The translations under genes were made by a program, and so were the position numbers. A stretch of DNA of 64,000 nt from Crossaster papposus (taxonomy: Eukaryota; Echinodermata; Asteroidea; Velatida; Solasteridae). Location of the stretch: the NCBI GenBank assembly GCA_037893245.1, contig JBAIAA010000662.1, positions 1 through 64,000 of the forward strand. Reading direction: 5' to 3'. This document shows positions 13,401 to 28,400 of this stretch, piece after piece. Under the pieces are notes generated by a model. That model saw nothing but the letters and a program-made list of their open reading frames with translations. It had not been told where the DNA came from and searched no databases. The first letter of the stretch is position 1; every line of letters begins with the position of its first letter.

Positions 13401-16400
13401 GCATACGTGCAGCGTAGTTTTTTTTTGCTCAATGCGCATTACCGCAAATTGAACCGCATCGGTAAACCCTTTTTGTGGATTATGTCCAGGTTATTTTTAG
13501 TATCCGCGTTCTAATTTTGTGAAGTAAAATGAATATTGGGTTATTCATTTCGGTCAGAAGCGTGTATTGTCAAGATGGATAGATGACCGTACCAAACTGA
13601 CTCCACGCAGGTTACTTTTGATTGGGTTGTGTCGATTTAAGGACGTATTCTCTGAATGTGCCTTGATCACGTCGGGAATAACTTCATCAATGTCCGATTC
13701 TCATTCAGCATTTTGGTTTCATGTTACATAAAAGGTGATAGAAAGACTGGCTCGCGAGAGTGTTTTATTCATTTATTTATGGCAGCATTAAACACGGTTT
13801 ATGATAACCACTAATGTGGCCAAGAAGCTGCGACATATTGCTGGGAGGGTATATAGAGTGCGTTTGGTTTGATGCGAGCTAAAATACCAAGAAATGTATT
13901 CCGTGAATTCAAAGCTTTGTGTGAGAGAGATAGAGAGAGAGAAACTGGCGTCTCAATTTATCCGGTGCCCGATTGTTTCCGAGAGGCGACATAAGACAGA
14001 GAAAGGTCACAAATTTGAACACTGCGCGGAAATTAATCTTTTGCAAGATTTGTCCATTGTACAATAATATTAATATGAAACAATATTTTTGTTTTCTTTT
14101 CAGTTTTGTATTTGATAGTTAATGGAAAAATTGGTACAACTGAAACAAATTTATGGTAGGATGTCAATTATGTTTCCCTTTGTTCTCAATAAAAATATTG
14201 TATAGGTTCATAACATTTTTAAAATACGTCGGTGAAAGGAAAAAACCGTGCATAATTGTTTTCTCGAGAAAGAAAAATCTAAAAAACAACATAGAAGCAA
14301 ATTATCGAATATGGTTTGAAATTGGTATATGAATTTCGGAGCTGAAAGGTAAAACGAAGGGGTGCCTGTTGTAGCGTGAATTTAAGACTATAAAATCCCG
14401 ACTCATTGGTAGTATTGCGCATGCCTGTGAAGATAATCACCAGTCACGTGAGAGGGTTTAACCAATAATAGGGAAAAGGGTCCGATTTTTTGCAGGAGTA
14501 TATTTTTCATATCACACCGGTAATCAAATATCCATAATCTGTCTCTCATCATTTTCTGTTACTGCGGCAGTGTTTCAACTCCGAAACCCTGTCATATCAC
14601 CAAACAATAAATGAACCATATAGCTACAAAACCAGCCCGGACATTGACGTCAAGAGCATAGCCTTGACTGACCATCCGTTAAATGGCGTCATTGCTGTTA
14701 TTGCGCTTTGCTTGATGGGGGTATACGTGTTTACTTAATAATCTGTGGACACTCATAATAACATGCATGAGCATTCGAGAGAAAAAATTTCGTCGAATAT
14801 CACAATTGGGTTGGCACATACGTTACCGGTACAGAGATATTTACTGTAAAACGGGGCAACTTTTGCAATTTGGGGGCAACTTTGGTCAGATCGTTATAGG
14901 GGTAATCTGTTGTGAGATTTATAAAATGTCACTAAAAATCCAGTTTTACATTATTTTCTTGAACATTTCTTAAACATTTAGATAAATAAATAAATAAAAT
15001 ATATATAAGTAAAACCATAAACACCTTTGGAATGTATATAGTGCCAAGTTAACCCCGAGTGCCAGTTCAAAAGTGATATCTGGTTTTGACAATGAACTAT
15101 AGCGAGCGAATACTTATTGAAAACCCTCGTGTTTTTTATCTGCCAATGCCTCTCATCAATGCACTGGTATATTACAGTGTTCCTGGGTGATTAACTTTTG
15201 ACATTTGAAGGTACATTCAACAAAACTGACGTTGACTTTAAATAACTGCTTGTCTTCATGTTGTGATTTCTTCATACTTGGATACTCGTGTACATCATTC
15301 ACGTTTCAATTTTACAACTTGCAGCTAGACACGCGAGTGTAGACTTCAGTAAAATCCATATACGGCTCCAATGCATGACTCGCTTTTCCCATGGGGTCGT
15401 GTGTATTCTGATATAAAACGTCAGTGCAGTATGGCAATAAACGGCGTGAATTACTGGCTGCTAAGAATATAGCGTCTGTGACTCAAACTATAACATCCAA
15501 GCGAATATATTATGCGCTTGTTTGTTACAGCATGACAATTCTGTTTGTATTTATTTGCAAACGTAATGCACTCGATTATTTAAACAAATTTTAATTGACA
15601 AATTATACAATAAATTTATATCATTTTTATATTACTCCCGTCTGTCTCTTTTGTTGTTTTTGTGTTTCGAATCGGATTAAATAGAGACGTATTCTTCCAT
15701 CTGGTCTGGCTAGCTAGCTGCACCGAATTTATTAACGCGACCCTATATTCTAAATTCTGCATCGAAATCGATCCATGAGCCAATCCGATGTGGCAGCGCA
15801 GAATTATTATTATTTTCGACCGCGGTAAATTACAGCTGTGTATTTTGTTAGAAGGCCGCGCAAAAAGTTCCGCGAACTTCCGCTCCGATTTTTTTGAATG
15901 AACTCGACGAGAATTCGGCTCTTGCCTGGGTCCTGTTTATTGAAGGGAGGCAGCGGTAGGTCACTCTTGGTGGTAAGATAAGATCGAGCGAGGGTGAATG
16001 AAGTAAGAGCAACGAGGAAATAAGATATTGATTCCTAAGGAAGTAGGATAAGATGACTGGTACTGTAACTCATCAGCTCAAGAACTGAGAATTAAAGTAC
16101 ACTTGTTGGCTTAAGCATGTAACTATAAATTAAAAAGCGATTAAAGGGTATAACATTGAGCGTATAGTGACTAACTTTAAATCATGTTAATATTGTTAAA
16201 AACAACCACCGCGCGCATGAGTAATTTATGGTTAATTTATCTGACAGCAGAAGTGTGATGTTTCTTTTTGAGGCGTTAATCTTTTTCCATTCTTATTTTG
16301 ATTTCTTTCCGGTAAAAACAATATATAAAACGTAAAGTATATTTGCAGCTATCCAAAAGGAACCAACCAAATTCTGTGAAATTATTCCTTCTGTCATGCT

Positions 16401-19400
16401 GTCCTTTTGAGAAAAACATTAAATATCAGTAATATCAGTACACCTGTTTTAGGTTTACTGTAAAGCACTTCTAGTTTCAATTTTAACATTACAAATAACA
16501 ATAATTATAGTAATGAATCAAGTTAGAAAAAATATTTATAGTTTGGTGTCTGGGCAAGTCGCACAAATAATGTTTCACCATCTAAGATATTCATGGATAT
16601 CGGCGTTTTTCATTCTAATATTGGGCATGTGCAAGGAGAATACCCACAAGAAGTTGGATGTTATTCGTATCTGCGATGATTATGCAATTCAAGAAAACAT
16701 GGTATTATGTACGAGACAAAAGGAAGATTTTGGTTTGACTTACTCGTCTAAAATAAGCTTTTAAAACAATTTTAGCTAATAATAATAGGTTGCTAAAACG
16801 CACAGTTTATATATTTTAGCTCAAGTATACCGACGGTGTGATTTACCCCAAACCTTCTTGAAACTATATCCATCTAAAGACCCGAAGGCCGATCCTTGAT
16901 ATACAGACAATTCCCCCCTGATGTAGGCCTAAGGTTTCTTAGATAAGGCAACATAACCGATCCATCTTGCCCAGATTTTCTCGTCTCTCATTAGAGCTGA
17001 CATTTTACGTGGCCCGGTCGAGTATATTTTTATTTATGTTTTATTTTTTATCAGACAAGACGGTCACGCTCACTGATGACATGATCACATTTGGCCACGT
17101 GCGTGTGTGACCAACTCTGCTTGGTCGTCCTGGGCTGGCGTTGCCTCCGTGACGATTTTGCGCTCGAGCATTTGAGCATGCGCAGTTTGGGACTATATTG
17201 CTCAAGTCTGGAAGAAGATGTTTTACATCATTGCATTTTCTGAGGCATTGCGTACACGGCAACGACGGCATTTTGAAAGTACAAATAGATGTGAAACGCC
17301 TATTAGAACTTCATATATTACTTCAATCAAATTCTGACACATGTATTGCTCACTATCTATCTGAAATGTAGACATGGAATGAAAACATTTTGGGCACAGA
17401 AGCAAACTCGGCATTACGTATACAAGGCGATCCAGCTCATTCGCGGTCGCATATGGCCCACGCTATAACAGTAACAGATGGCCTTTTTTTTGAGCGAGTT
17501 ATTGTTAATTTTACTTTTTCTCCCATTCTAATCTGATTTAACTTGTTCATCACAGCGACCGGGATGCATTTATTGATCAATAAAAAAAGTACTATAAAAC
17601 AAACGAAGCTTTTCATGTGCAGGTAAAGAGACAGGTGAATCCATTTTGTTCACTTTTGTTTCCAATCAACAAATAACTGGTGCACCAGTTAGCAGTCCTT
17701 TTTTACTTTTAGTGAAGCTAAACACTGATTGGAAAATCAATGCTATATTTTGAAGTAAGATTTATTCAGGTAATATATATCCACATATTAGACCTAATAA
17801 CAAGAAATGAAATTTATATTCTAAAGAAGAACTGAAAGCTTTTGTGCATATCTCATAATTATGAAACAAATAGTGCACATCACATCATTAACTTTATTGA
17901 TGCAGTGGCAGGTAATTCAACCCAAACGGTTTTACATGACTAGAAATGATAAAGTTTGAATTTCAATTATTAAATACAAGTATAAAGCTGAATTCATGTC
18001 AAAGCTTTGTAAAGACACAATTATCCACCTGTTCAATTGCTAAGCAACATCGTGATTGAGACAAATATACGTCGAGATATACTCGTCTTAATATACTTGT
18101 ACTTTTCATGAAGTCACGATTCCTCAAAAATAATAATCAGATTGCACAAATGGCATCATTAATATGTACGTAGTAAATTCGCCGTTGCCATTTTTTTTTC
18201 ATGCTCCCCAGTCCCAGCTGTCTTGACTCACAGATTTCGGTTTAATTGTGCCCGTCAGGTGTCCCGATACACTTGTGTCCGTGTCCGTACCTAATACTCG
18301 TATCGTCGTTATCACTCAATCCCGTCGCATCGGAAATGATCTGTTGGGATCACGGACTGATTAAGAACCTTCAAAAGAACTGATTACAAAAACGACTTCA
18401 AGTGACTGGCAGCGATACTGGGTTCCATCCTCGCCCCTCGAGCATCGCCCCTCGAGGTTGGATAAATTCCCGCTTAATAGGTTGCACATGGTTGTCGTAA
18501 ATTGTAAACTCCTTTGGTGCGACAGCAAAACAAACAAACAAACAAACTTGATTTAATGTTATCACTTTGCTCAGTGGCATATTATTATTATTGTTTTATA
18601 TTTTACACAAGTTAAATTGTATTCGATATTGCTTGCTCTCCAGGTGATTCTAATTTAGTTTATATTGCACGAGTATATATTGGATTTCTTTGCACTTTCT
18701 CCCTTCTGAAGCATGTGGTTGTGCTTTACATTACACCAATAGATCCTTTGGTTTTAAAGGTCGATACACCATTTGCAGATATCAAAACTCTACTGCCGAA
18801 TTATTAAGAAATATCTTACTTATTTGAAGTGAATAATGATTATAGACATCCAGCAAAAAAATTGCGCTAGATATCCTATAATTAATCTGAAAAATTGAAT
18901 TCAATAAAAACAAATTCACGATCGCCAGACGGCGAGACGGCGATCGCAAAAAACACACAAGAACAACATAATAACCACTGCCCGACGCCGGTTGAAAACG
19001 AACGCCGTTTTCTTGCCTTCCTTGACATCCATGATTGTAACACTTTGAACAGGTCAGTTAAACGATATTTATTATAAAATACACTCCCCCAAAAAACAAA
19101 AACAAAATAAAAACAAAAAAAAACAATCATTCATGATCATTCTAGCAATTACCAATGGTGTCTCCTACCTTTAAGCAAAAGTCGGAATCATAATTTTGTG
19201 AAGACCCCAATCAAGATTTGATAGAGCACGTAGATTGCACAAGTCTTGTTCGCACTGCCTCATTTTAGTGGTATGGACCAATGAGGGCCTTCGCGGTTGT
19301 CACGTTAATTACTACATTTCTTTAACACGACAAATGTGTTAATCCCCCTGTCATGAGTTATCACATTTCAATACTATTCGTTCAACGTCAGGAACTATGG

Positions 19401-22400
19401 CCTTGAATCATTTTAAATTAACACCTCCGTATTCTAAACTTGACGACAGTAACTGTTAATAATAACGTTTGTGACACCACGTTCTATTGATTACCCTGTG
19501 ATAGCCCCGATAAACAATGTGGTTTTATTCAACACAACTTCATCTTCCGTGTCGATTCAGGAATATATGACCGTATCCGTTAATACAGACAACTTCTGGC
19601 ACCATCTCCAAATGCGCCGGGCGAGAGTAATTATAAAAGTCTGTTATTAGTATGATTGCCACGCATGGCTAGCCAAGCAGGGGGCACTGGTCAGAGTTGT
19701 AATAAGGGTATTTTGTTGCCTACCTAGCTCGAAGCTGAGATCCGTTTGGTGTTTGATTGATCTTCCAGCTACGGTAATGGTGAGACTCCTGAAAGGGCAA
19801 TCATTATAATCAGCGATTTTTTTGTCAGGAATTAATATCTGTTAGGTTTCATTTCATTGTGTTGCTTTTCGTTATTGGTAGAGCAACGTACGGGTTTTGG
19901 ATCGACCTTTACAGCTATAAACACAAAATTAGCGCTACTAAAAAAAATCAACTCAGTTTTTTTGTGTTTTTGTTTTCTTTGGGTAACAAACATTTCTCAG
20001 GTTTTCTCTCCCTTTTTGCTGAATATTAAAAAGAAAATAATAAGAAAACTTTATGGAAACTAATGGGCAGTTTTCACAATAACTGTTTTAGATGGTTATT
20101 ATTAAATATATAGGCCTATTCAAGTTTCAGGTATATGGTGTGTCGACAGTCTATTGAAGATGATTCACCTTGTCGCGTATATATTATTTTCCTTCGAATG
20201 TTCCATACTGACTTCATGGTTGAGGAACATCGTGGAACTTGCAGAATGTTTTTAAACATACAGTTTCAGGATGGGTAAAGCCCTGCTATGTCAGCACTTG
20301 CAGATTGCTATTTTAAAGGGCGGGACTTTTATCAGAAGTTGTTATCATGCTTGATGTTGCATGATGTAGGCTGTGTAACCGATACATACTTCACCACAAG
20401 GGAATATTGTGGGTAACCTTACAAATCGAGCGATCTGTACGTCATCAGAGCATATAAATATTCCTATGCCAATGATCGAAGTTACTTTGAAAGCGAAACA
20501 TTTCCAATTTCAACTGCTATGTTACTAAACCAAATCTGTTGCATATTAATGCGCTATTTGCATCATTTTGGGCAGGTGGGTGCTATAGTTCGTGAATTGC
20601 CATTACGACCGAGGATTCCCTATTGCGTTTTCCTTTATTCCTTTACTGAAACCTAACCCCATTGCTTTGCGCTTATCTTGCCGATCGAGGACAAAGAAAC
20701 CGTCCTTCGAGGATCTTTTGTTCCCTTTGTTTTCTTTTGTTTTTCGATCCTCGATCGCAAAAGGAAACAAGCACTATGTCGCTGATTGATGGTTGAAATA
20801 TGATAATAATATTTAATCATGAAATATGTTGAACTCGTGACCCTAACGATCTGCTCCAAAGACTGCAATGAATGTTCATATATTTTTGTCATAATGTTGC
20901 AGCCTTGGTCTACTGGTGTGTAGGCCTATTTATTATAAGTTGCAGTGAACCGATGAAGTACGTGCTTGTCCGGCCTTGTACAAAAAGCGCGCGCTGCATC
21001 GGTAGTCGTATACGTATGTGATATACGGCACATGTATGCTTGTGGTATAACTAATTCGTATTTTAAAACGGCTCCAGAAGGCTTTATTTTTAAATATTGC
21101 ACTTTCATGAACCTGCTGAATTCATGTGAGGTGTGTGCCGAGTTGTGTGCATGAATTTCGACATCTTTCAAATTTATTAAGGCAGTTTATAGCAGATTTT
21201 TTATGACTCGACGTACCGAGTGCATTTTCATCAAGAATTCTTTGCAATCTTGCTGTGAAATGCCATTTACCAAAATGAACCGAAATTTCAAATTCCTTGG
21301 TCTTTTTAAATTTTCTATTGGCAGAATTAACGATTCCATTATGTAGGATTTCTCTAAGTTTCAAAATAATATAAGCGGCTGGATTTTTACAAGCGAAATA
21401 ATTAAAATGAAATACAACGAAAACATTACAGTTCGTATAATCTATCACAATGTGCAGTCTCTGTTTACTCCACGAAACACAGTCTTAATGATCACGGCAC
21501 ATCATTATGTACATATTGTCATCTAACCTTGGGCATTCTTCTCAAGCGGCAATTGAGATGAGGGAATTGTCTCGGGGAGACAACGAAATGACAATAACAA
21601 AGGATGTAAGTCATCCTTGGCCCGCGGTGTGGTTTTTGCCAAGAGTCTCAGTTTTTTTCAGGACAGTGTCGCCTGATTAAAGGCCAAACCTACATTCATA
21701 TGCATTACTTACGGAGTGTGGGGAAAAAAACCTACACGCTCACCCTTACCAAGCGGTTTGACTGTAAATTACCCAAACATGAGGCTTGGGCATTATGCCG
21801 ATGCCTACAGACAACTATAGGTGAAGAATGGAATAGATTTGCGACCGATCGGTAGTGCATCGCGTTACTGAACAAGCCCAAGCTTTAAGCCTCGGGCTTA
21901 CTTTGGCAAACCGATTGAAGGGAATTGTAACAACAGTTGACAGGGGGCCTATAGCGTGGACACTGCGCCCAAGCGCGCACTATAACTATATAGTTACAGT
22001 AGATAGCAAAGTGCTTTGATGAATTACCTCGGCCTTCACTGGTAATCAGTATGAAGAATGGCTAACCGACAAACCAGAAATTGTTACCTCTGGTATTGAC
22101 AAAAGAGAGTTAATGTGGATTGAAAGCTGGTTTTTGTATGCTTCAGCGATGATTATGAAAATTGTGATTTTGGTCATGTTTGTATAATTGTTAGGCATAA
22201 TGTTTGGAGGTTGGAAATTGTCACTACGTTACTTTGTCACTGGAACCAATACTTTTTGTAAATATTAAGAGCCAATCACATTTTGTAAATTATTCTAACA
22301 AAAAATATCTGTAATATAAGATAAAGTTAAGAGGGCCTAATATTTCGATCTTAACAAGAGGCAAAATGGCTGTGTACATGAAACAAACATAATAAAGAGG

Positions 22401-25400
22401 ACATGATGCGTAAAAAGGTTGGAAGGAGAAACACAAAAGAGAAATAACCGCCACCTCCTCCCAATCAATACCTCCAAGTCACGATCCTTTGTCAGTTATT
22501 GCCTTCGATATTGCCTGAGCTAAAACTGGATTTCTTGGTATCATTTGTTTCTAAGATTTTCCACCAATTGGTATATGTAGTTTGGGCCTGGGGGGGGGGG
22601 GGGGGGGGGGGTGCCTGTCCTTTATCCTGTATTTGGTTGATATAAGGAGAAAATATTGTTATAATTCATGAAGAAAACGCACGTAAATGTCCACAGCATG
22701 TTTTTCTCTTATGATACCTAAATTATACATAGACGACTTAGTCTGCATACCATGTGGATCCCATGCGCATGGATAATGTAAGCATTATGTCAAAGCTTTA
22801 GCTATTCCAGACATTATTTGAGTAAGCACCGACTACTTTCGACGAAAGGCAATTAGTCCACAGGTCTTGCCGAGTCGGACTTTTATCCCCTGTTTATCGT
22901 GCATGGGACACATAATAAAATCAAGATCGTACACTAATTGGTTTGTAATTCCGATTGGCGACGCCAGTCATACCGACGCAAGAAGCACACAGACACATGC
23001 ACACTGTACGGCCCATCCCTTGGAAAAACAAACATCGGTGTATGACTTTGGTAAATGATTTAGAATTAGCTGAACGGTATTAATCCACCGCACATGTTGC
23101 CACTGTGTTGTATTCCTGATACCCGACCTTGTCTGGTCTCTATGCTATTAGGATTATTGGTAGAAACATATGGCTGGGAACAAAAATAACGGTCAATGAT
23201 GACGATCGACAACGAAATTCGTACAATTAATGTGGAACCTGTTTGGATTCCCAAATATGCATGTAAATCAGTACCATGATTTGGTATGGATAACACTGTA
23301 TAACACAGACACTGGAGACTTAGCACAATCATAATTGTATGAATGAAGCTTTTATGACAAAAGCATTCGGTCAAGTACTCGACCAACGGTACTTTTCGAG
23401 TACTTCTGTCCAAAAACTTTGATTAAAAAGTCTCAAGTTATTTTTTTCTCTCGCATTGTCTTCGTTTGTTGTCTACTGTCAATGTTTGTCTCGCTTTGTT
23501 CACAACAAACAGCTCAACATTTTGGTAGTAAACAAAGGACTCGACTACAACTCTGATGTAAATCTGGGCCCAACCAGACTATCGTCACAAAAAGAGGGGG
23601 AAAGGAAGAAACAAGACAGGGACTGAGTACTTAAATTCCGAAATGACAACTAAATTTAACTTTAGACACCACGACTATAACAAGGATCATATACGAGTTG
23701 GTGATGATATAATTGGTAACGAGGATGAAGCAATGGCAGTGGCTATAGTGGTTAAAGGGGTCGTATAGTAGTTGTTTCAATCCTATATATAGTTATAGAT
23801 ATATACCATAAAACTAACCTGTAAAAATTTCATTTTAAAAGGTAGTAGCGATTTTGAGATATTGCCGAAAATCTGGAGCGGTTATGTCCGCGCAGGAAGA
23901 ATAATCTGCATTGGAATACACACTCTTACTCTTAGAAACGTCACTGCAGTAACGTTTCTCAGATTACAATTGTTGGGGATAAAACGTAATATCTTTTTCC
24001 ATAACCGCAGTACTTCGAAGTGAAAAGTTTCTAAAAATGCATTACACTATCCAAAGCTGCTGTACTTCTTACCAAGTAAGTTTTTATTGCCATTACTTTT
24101 TGGAGTAATTACCAAACGTATACGATCCCTTAAGGTGAGAAGGCGATTTATAGAAATGCTTGATGAGAACAGCTGGCGCGACTTTCCTGTACCAATCGTC
24201 GGGGAACATTGTGATTGCAGTGGCAAGATAAATGACTTCGCTGGATCGTGACGGGTAATCAATCCTTCATGTTCAATATCGTGGTAAATGTGTCATCCCA
24301 TTCTCACGCACCGTTCAGACCACAACTTCCGACATTACAATGAGCACTATATTTGAAGAGGAGCTACTTGGAAAAGGGGACATTTGCTATGTAAACGATT
24401 TTTTTTTAATCCCCAATTTACTACCAATTTAACAACAACACGAAGTAATGTTTAGGGTTTTGGGGAGAAGAACATTTTGAATTTGTAAGACATTTAATTC
24501 AAAGTCACGTATTTTGTTTGGTTAAGTATCATGTATTGAAACGAAATAAATACACGAACAATATTATAAATGGAAGCCTTCTATTCAAACGGCGAGCCCG
24601 TCACACGCCTGTTAATTAGCGTCTTCTCGCAGTTCAGAAGACAGCATTCGTGAATAGCTCAGCCTGGTGAAAGATGACATATCTTGCCTTGAGAAAATCA
24701 CGAGTCGCATCTCCGCAAAAAATTCCGCCAACGTCACCCTTTTTCTTTTAATTATCGCTGGCCGTTTTGATTAGGCGCGCTGTCGCTGCGAGGCCAAAAA
24801 CGCGTGCTCCTTTTCACAAGCTGCGTAAAAATACTGCGAAAAACCGCGCCTTGATTCCGCAGCCATGATACAATGCACAGTGGGTACACCACTATAGACG
24901 CCACATACTACTATCTGAAAACCACCTTGACTTGATCAAAACCGCAGTCTACTCGACACAAATAATTATCCTTTCCGTCGTTTTTGATAGCCTGCGTAAA
25001 ACGCGAGTTACCGGCTGTGCACGCTTCGCCGCTCAAAAAATTGCAGGCCGGGATGATTTAATTAGTTGGCAATAATCGCGTTTTATGGAGGCTCCTTTTT
25101 TTTCGGTGAATTGGCGTCTAAGACCGCAATGGGATTGTGTATACAAGGAAGAGAATGACAAACGGTGCCGGGAACCATCTGCCGCAAAGCACCTGCGGCG
25201 GATATGTTAGCGGGCAATAATCGTAAACCAGCGACACATGGAGATATATGTGTAATTTCAAAAGTGCGATCACTTATTCATGTGAAATAAAGACAACTAA
25301 ACTTAGTTAACACTGCAGACCAAATTATTAGCAATCAAAATATGAAATTCATACAATTAAGAAACAAAAGCCCCAATTGTGATCACAATGATACACACCG

Positions 25401-28400
25401 CCCTGTTATTGTCCATTGAGCTTTAGATCTTCCACGCGTATGAGTTCCGTGCGTTACTGACAAAAGAGGGCGCAGTCCCATGGAAGGATCGCGTACAATT
25501 TCGCTAGTTTCACACACGCCGTTCCACACTATTTATGTAATACACAGATACAAGGGGATATCCAAAAATCTGAGATTGCCTAAAATATCGATTTTTGACG
25601 TATGTGTCACTTTGTCAAATCGGTGACGAATTTGATCACAACCTCGCGAGCAGATCAATTGTGTTCGCTAGGATAATTCCGTTGGTTTTTTTTCTTTTGC
25701 AAACGGTGTGTCCAGTCATGGAGGAATAAGAAGGAATGGTCCAGTGAACCGGAAATCGCGTTAGGTGTCAAGTGTTACGCCATCATTGATTACATTCTCA
25801 ACAAGAACAAATATTCCACAACGACGACTCAATAAACGGTTTACATGCCAGGTCCTTGAAATTACTTCGAGCAAGATATTCGTTAAAAACAAGTTACGGT
25901 TGACACTTCATACATTTTTTATTCAAAAACGCTGTGATCGAAGATTTACGCAAATGCTCTTATTTGAAGCCAAACACGTGAACCACTTAGAATTTGTATG
26001 GTTCTAACGGCATTATGTCACGCAGGACGCAAGGGTAGTACTTGAAGGTAGGGTGCGATTTTATTTACTACCGAATTATTAGGAAATATCTTACTTATTT
26101 TGAAAGTAAATAATGATTGTAGGCATCCAGCAAAATTATAGTGCTAGATATCCTGTAATTGTCCTGAAAAAAATAATTTTAAATAAAAGAAATTACAATC
26201 GCCTAATGGCGATTGCAAAAAAACACCAAGAACAACATAAGAACCACTGCCCGACGCCGGTTGAAAACGAACGCTTTTTGTTTGGCTTTTCTCAGAATCC
26301 ATGATTGTCAAACTTTGGACAGGTCAGTTAAACAATATTTACTATAAAATATAACCCCCCAAATCCACCCATTCATGATAATTCAAGCAATTATCAATTT
26401 CTCTGAAGCAGCTTTGTTAAATTGGCCCCTGAGTTAAATAATTAAATGTGGCTTGAATCGGCGTGACAACCCCCTCTTCCTCAGTCTAAAACTCCTGAAT
26501 CCGCCCCTGGCCTGCATGTTCTACGCAGAAGTGTCTACACAAATATTATAATCACGGTGCAATATTGTTTTCTAATAAAAGAAACTATGCGATTTAAAAA
26601 CAAAGGTTACCGTAGCAACCACATAAAGAAGTGTGGTGTTGTTCACGTGGTCACGCCCCTTTTTTTTTTTGGGGGGGGGGGGGGGGGGCCACTGTACTTC
26701 TTGACACGAGGCATAATTAAACCTTGGCTGTATATACCGTCTGCCCTCTAGCTATCGTGAGCTCCCGGTGAAAACGATATTACCTATTTAGCAAGCCTGA
26801 TGTTCAGGCAATTTCTTATGGCTCAGGTTTGTTCAGCTTTCAGCTATTTGGACGTAGGCAATGTGAGATCTCAATAGGTAGAAATGACTCCCTCGTGAGA
26901 ACTCGAAGTGTGAATAAACGGATTATTGTGATGGGGAATATTATGCAGAATAAATGTGAGGTTGAACAGTACCAGTAGTTATTTATATCTGTTCAGATCA
27001 TAATATTGACCACAAAATGCTTTTTGGGGGGCAGTACACTAGGAGATGAAAAGTTTGCAAATTTCTTTTTCATTTTAAACCACCATCGCCCCCAGAATTT
27101 AGCAAGAAAACCTATAAAAGTCGTACTGTAGTATTTTCATTAAAGGTAAACCGAGTATACAATTTTCAGCGATCCAAAAACTAACCGAACCGAATTATTG
27201 TTAAAAAGTTGTTCTTAACGAAATATTTTACTCTTTGCAGATATCATTAAGCACTTGTTGGAACACAGCGTACAACTGGGAGATGCTCTCCTGCGAGCAG
27301 TGGATGAACAGTTCACGAATGCCGCGCAGATGATTTGTGAATACATCAAACAAAAGAACATCCCGGTAAGGTTTTATACATCTCCGGAAAAATAAAATGA
27401 AAATTCGTGATAATGAAACTCAAAAGCGCCCTATAGGCACTGTAGACTGCAAGCCTAAAAAACGTGTCGAGAGAATACAATGAGAAGAAGTGACACCAGA
27501 AGAATATTCTGGAGGAAACCCAATTAATCTGGTAGGGACTGAAACCCAAATCCACATTAACGAAGGCGTGATTCGAACCCAGACCACACCGGTATAACGG
27601 GCGAGGGTTGAACCGCTACGAGTGACTCCAATAATCACTAAGTAATAATAAGGTACTGTACACCATTCCAGGTGTAAACACCAGAATTAGACATACACCC
27701 CTCATACACCTGTGTACGGAGTTCAAGTTCGATAGCAAACCACAAAACAACGTTTTGTTTTTTCTTTATAATGATTTGTACACCAAACTACCCAAATAGG
27801 TACAAAGGGAAAATAGTTTCAATACAGACGTCAACATCAACTAATAACTAAAATAATAATTAATAAAATTGTGGCTTTTATTACAAAACTGAACAGAAAA
27901 TTAGAAATCGCTGTGTCTGACATTTAAAAAAATATATAGCCTATATATATTTATATATTATATAGGCTTTGGGCTTGTACTTTCAGCCGTTTAAGACTTC
28001 CACCCCAAATAAGCAGCCTACGGTATAACCCTTAGTCTTTACATCTCATAAATAATAAGCAGAAAAAGGGGGATCACATATTAAACAAGCTTCTTAGGAT
28101 GTTTGCCTTAGGGATAATTCGATAACATGATCAGCATACGATTAAGACCCTTCCGAGGGGTACCGTGCGATGATATCTAATCGCATTACAAATGCATTAG
28201 ATAGCCAGACCTTGACCGTGTAGGGTCAAATGTAGTAAGAAAACAACATGGTCAAACCAAAGTGATGGCTTAATTACCAGCTTACACGTTCCTATAATTA
28301 TTCCAAACATGCTTTGGTATGCCCGGTTAAAAGTGATAAACTGACGGTGTAAGTTTATTAATTGATTACGCGGCAGGTGTGGGCGTTGGACCTGCTTCTC

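Larger units (their letters stand above)
6882..27240 (+). other. TRPC intron 1 (20.4 kb)
   Basis: Bounded by GTAAGT and TTTGCAG. Besides the repeats listed separately, it is plain AT-rich DNA. Two stretches are CpG- and GC-richer than the rest (about 13180-13450 and 24590-25220) and could be regulatory. No exon in the right phase was found inside. Confidence 0.7.
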
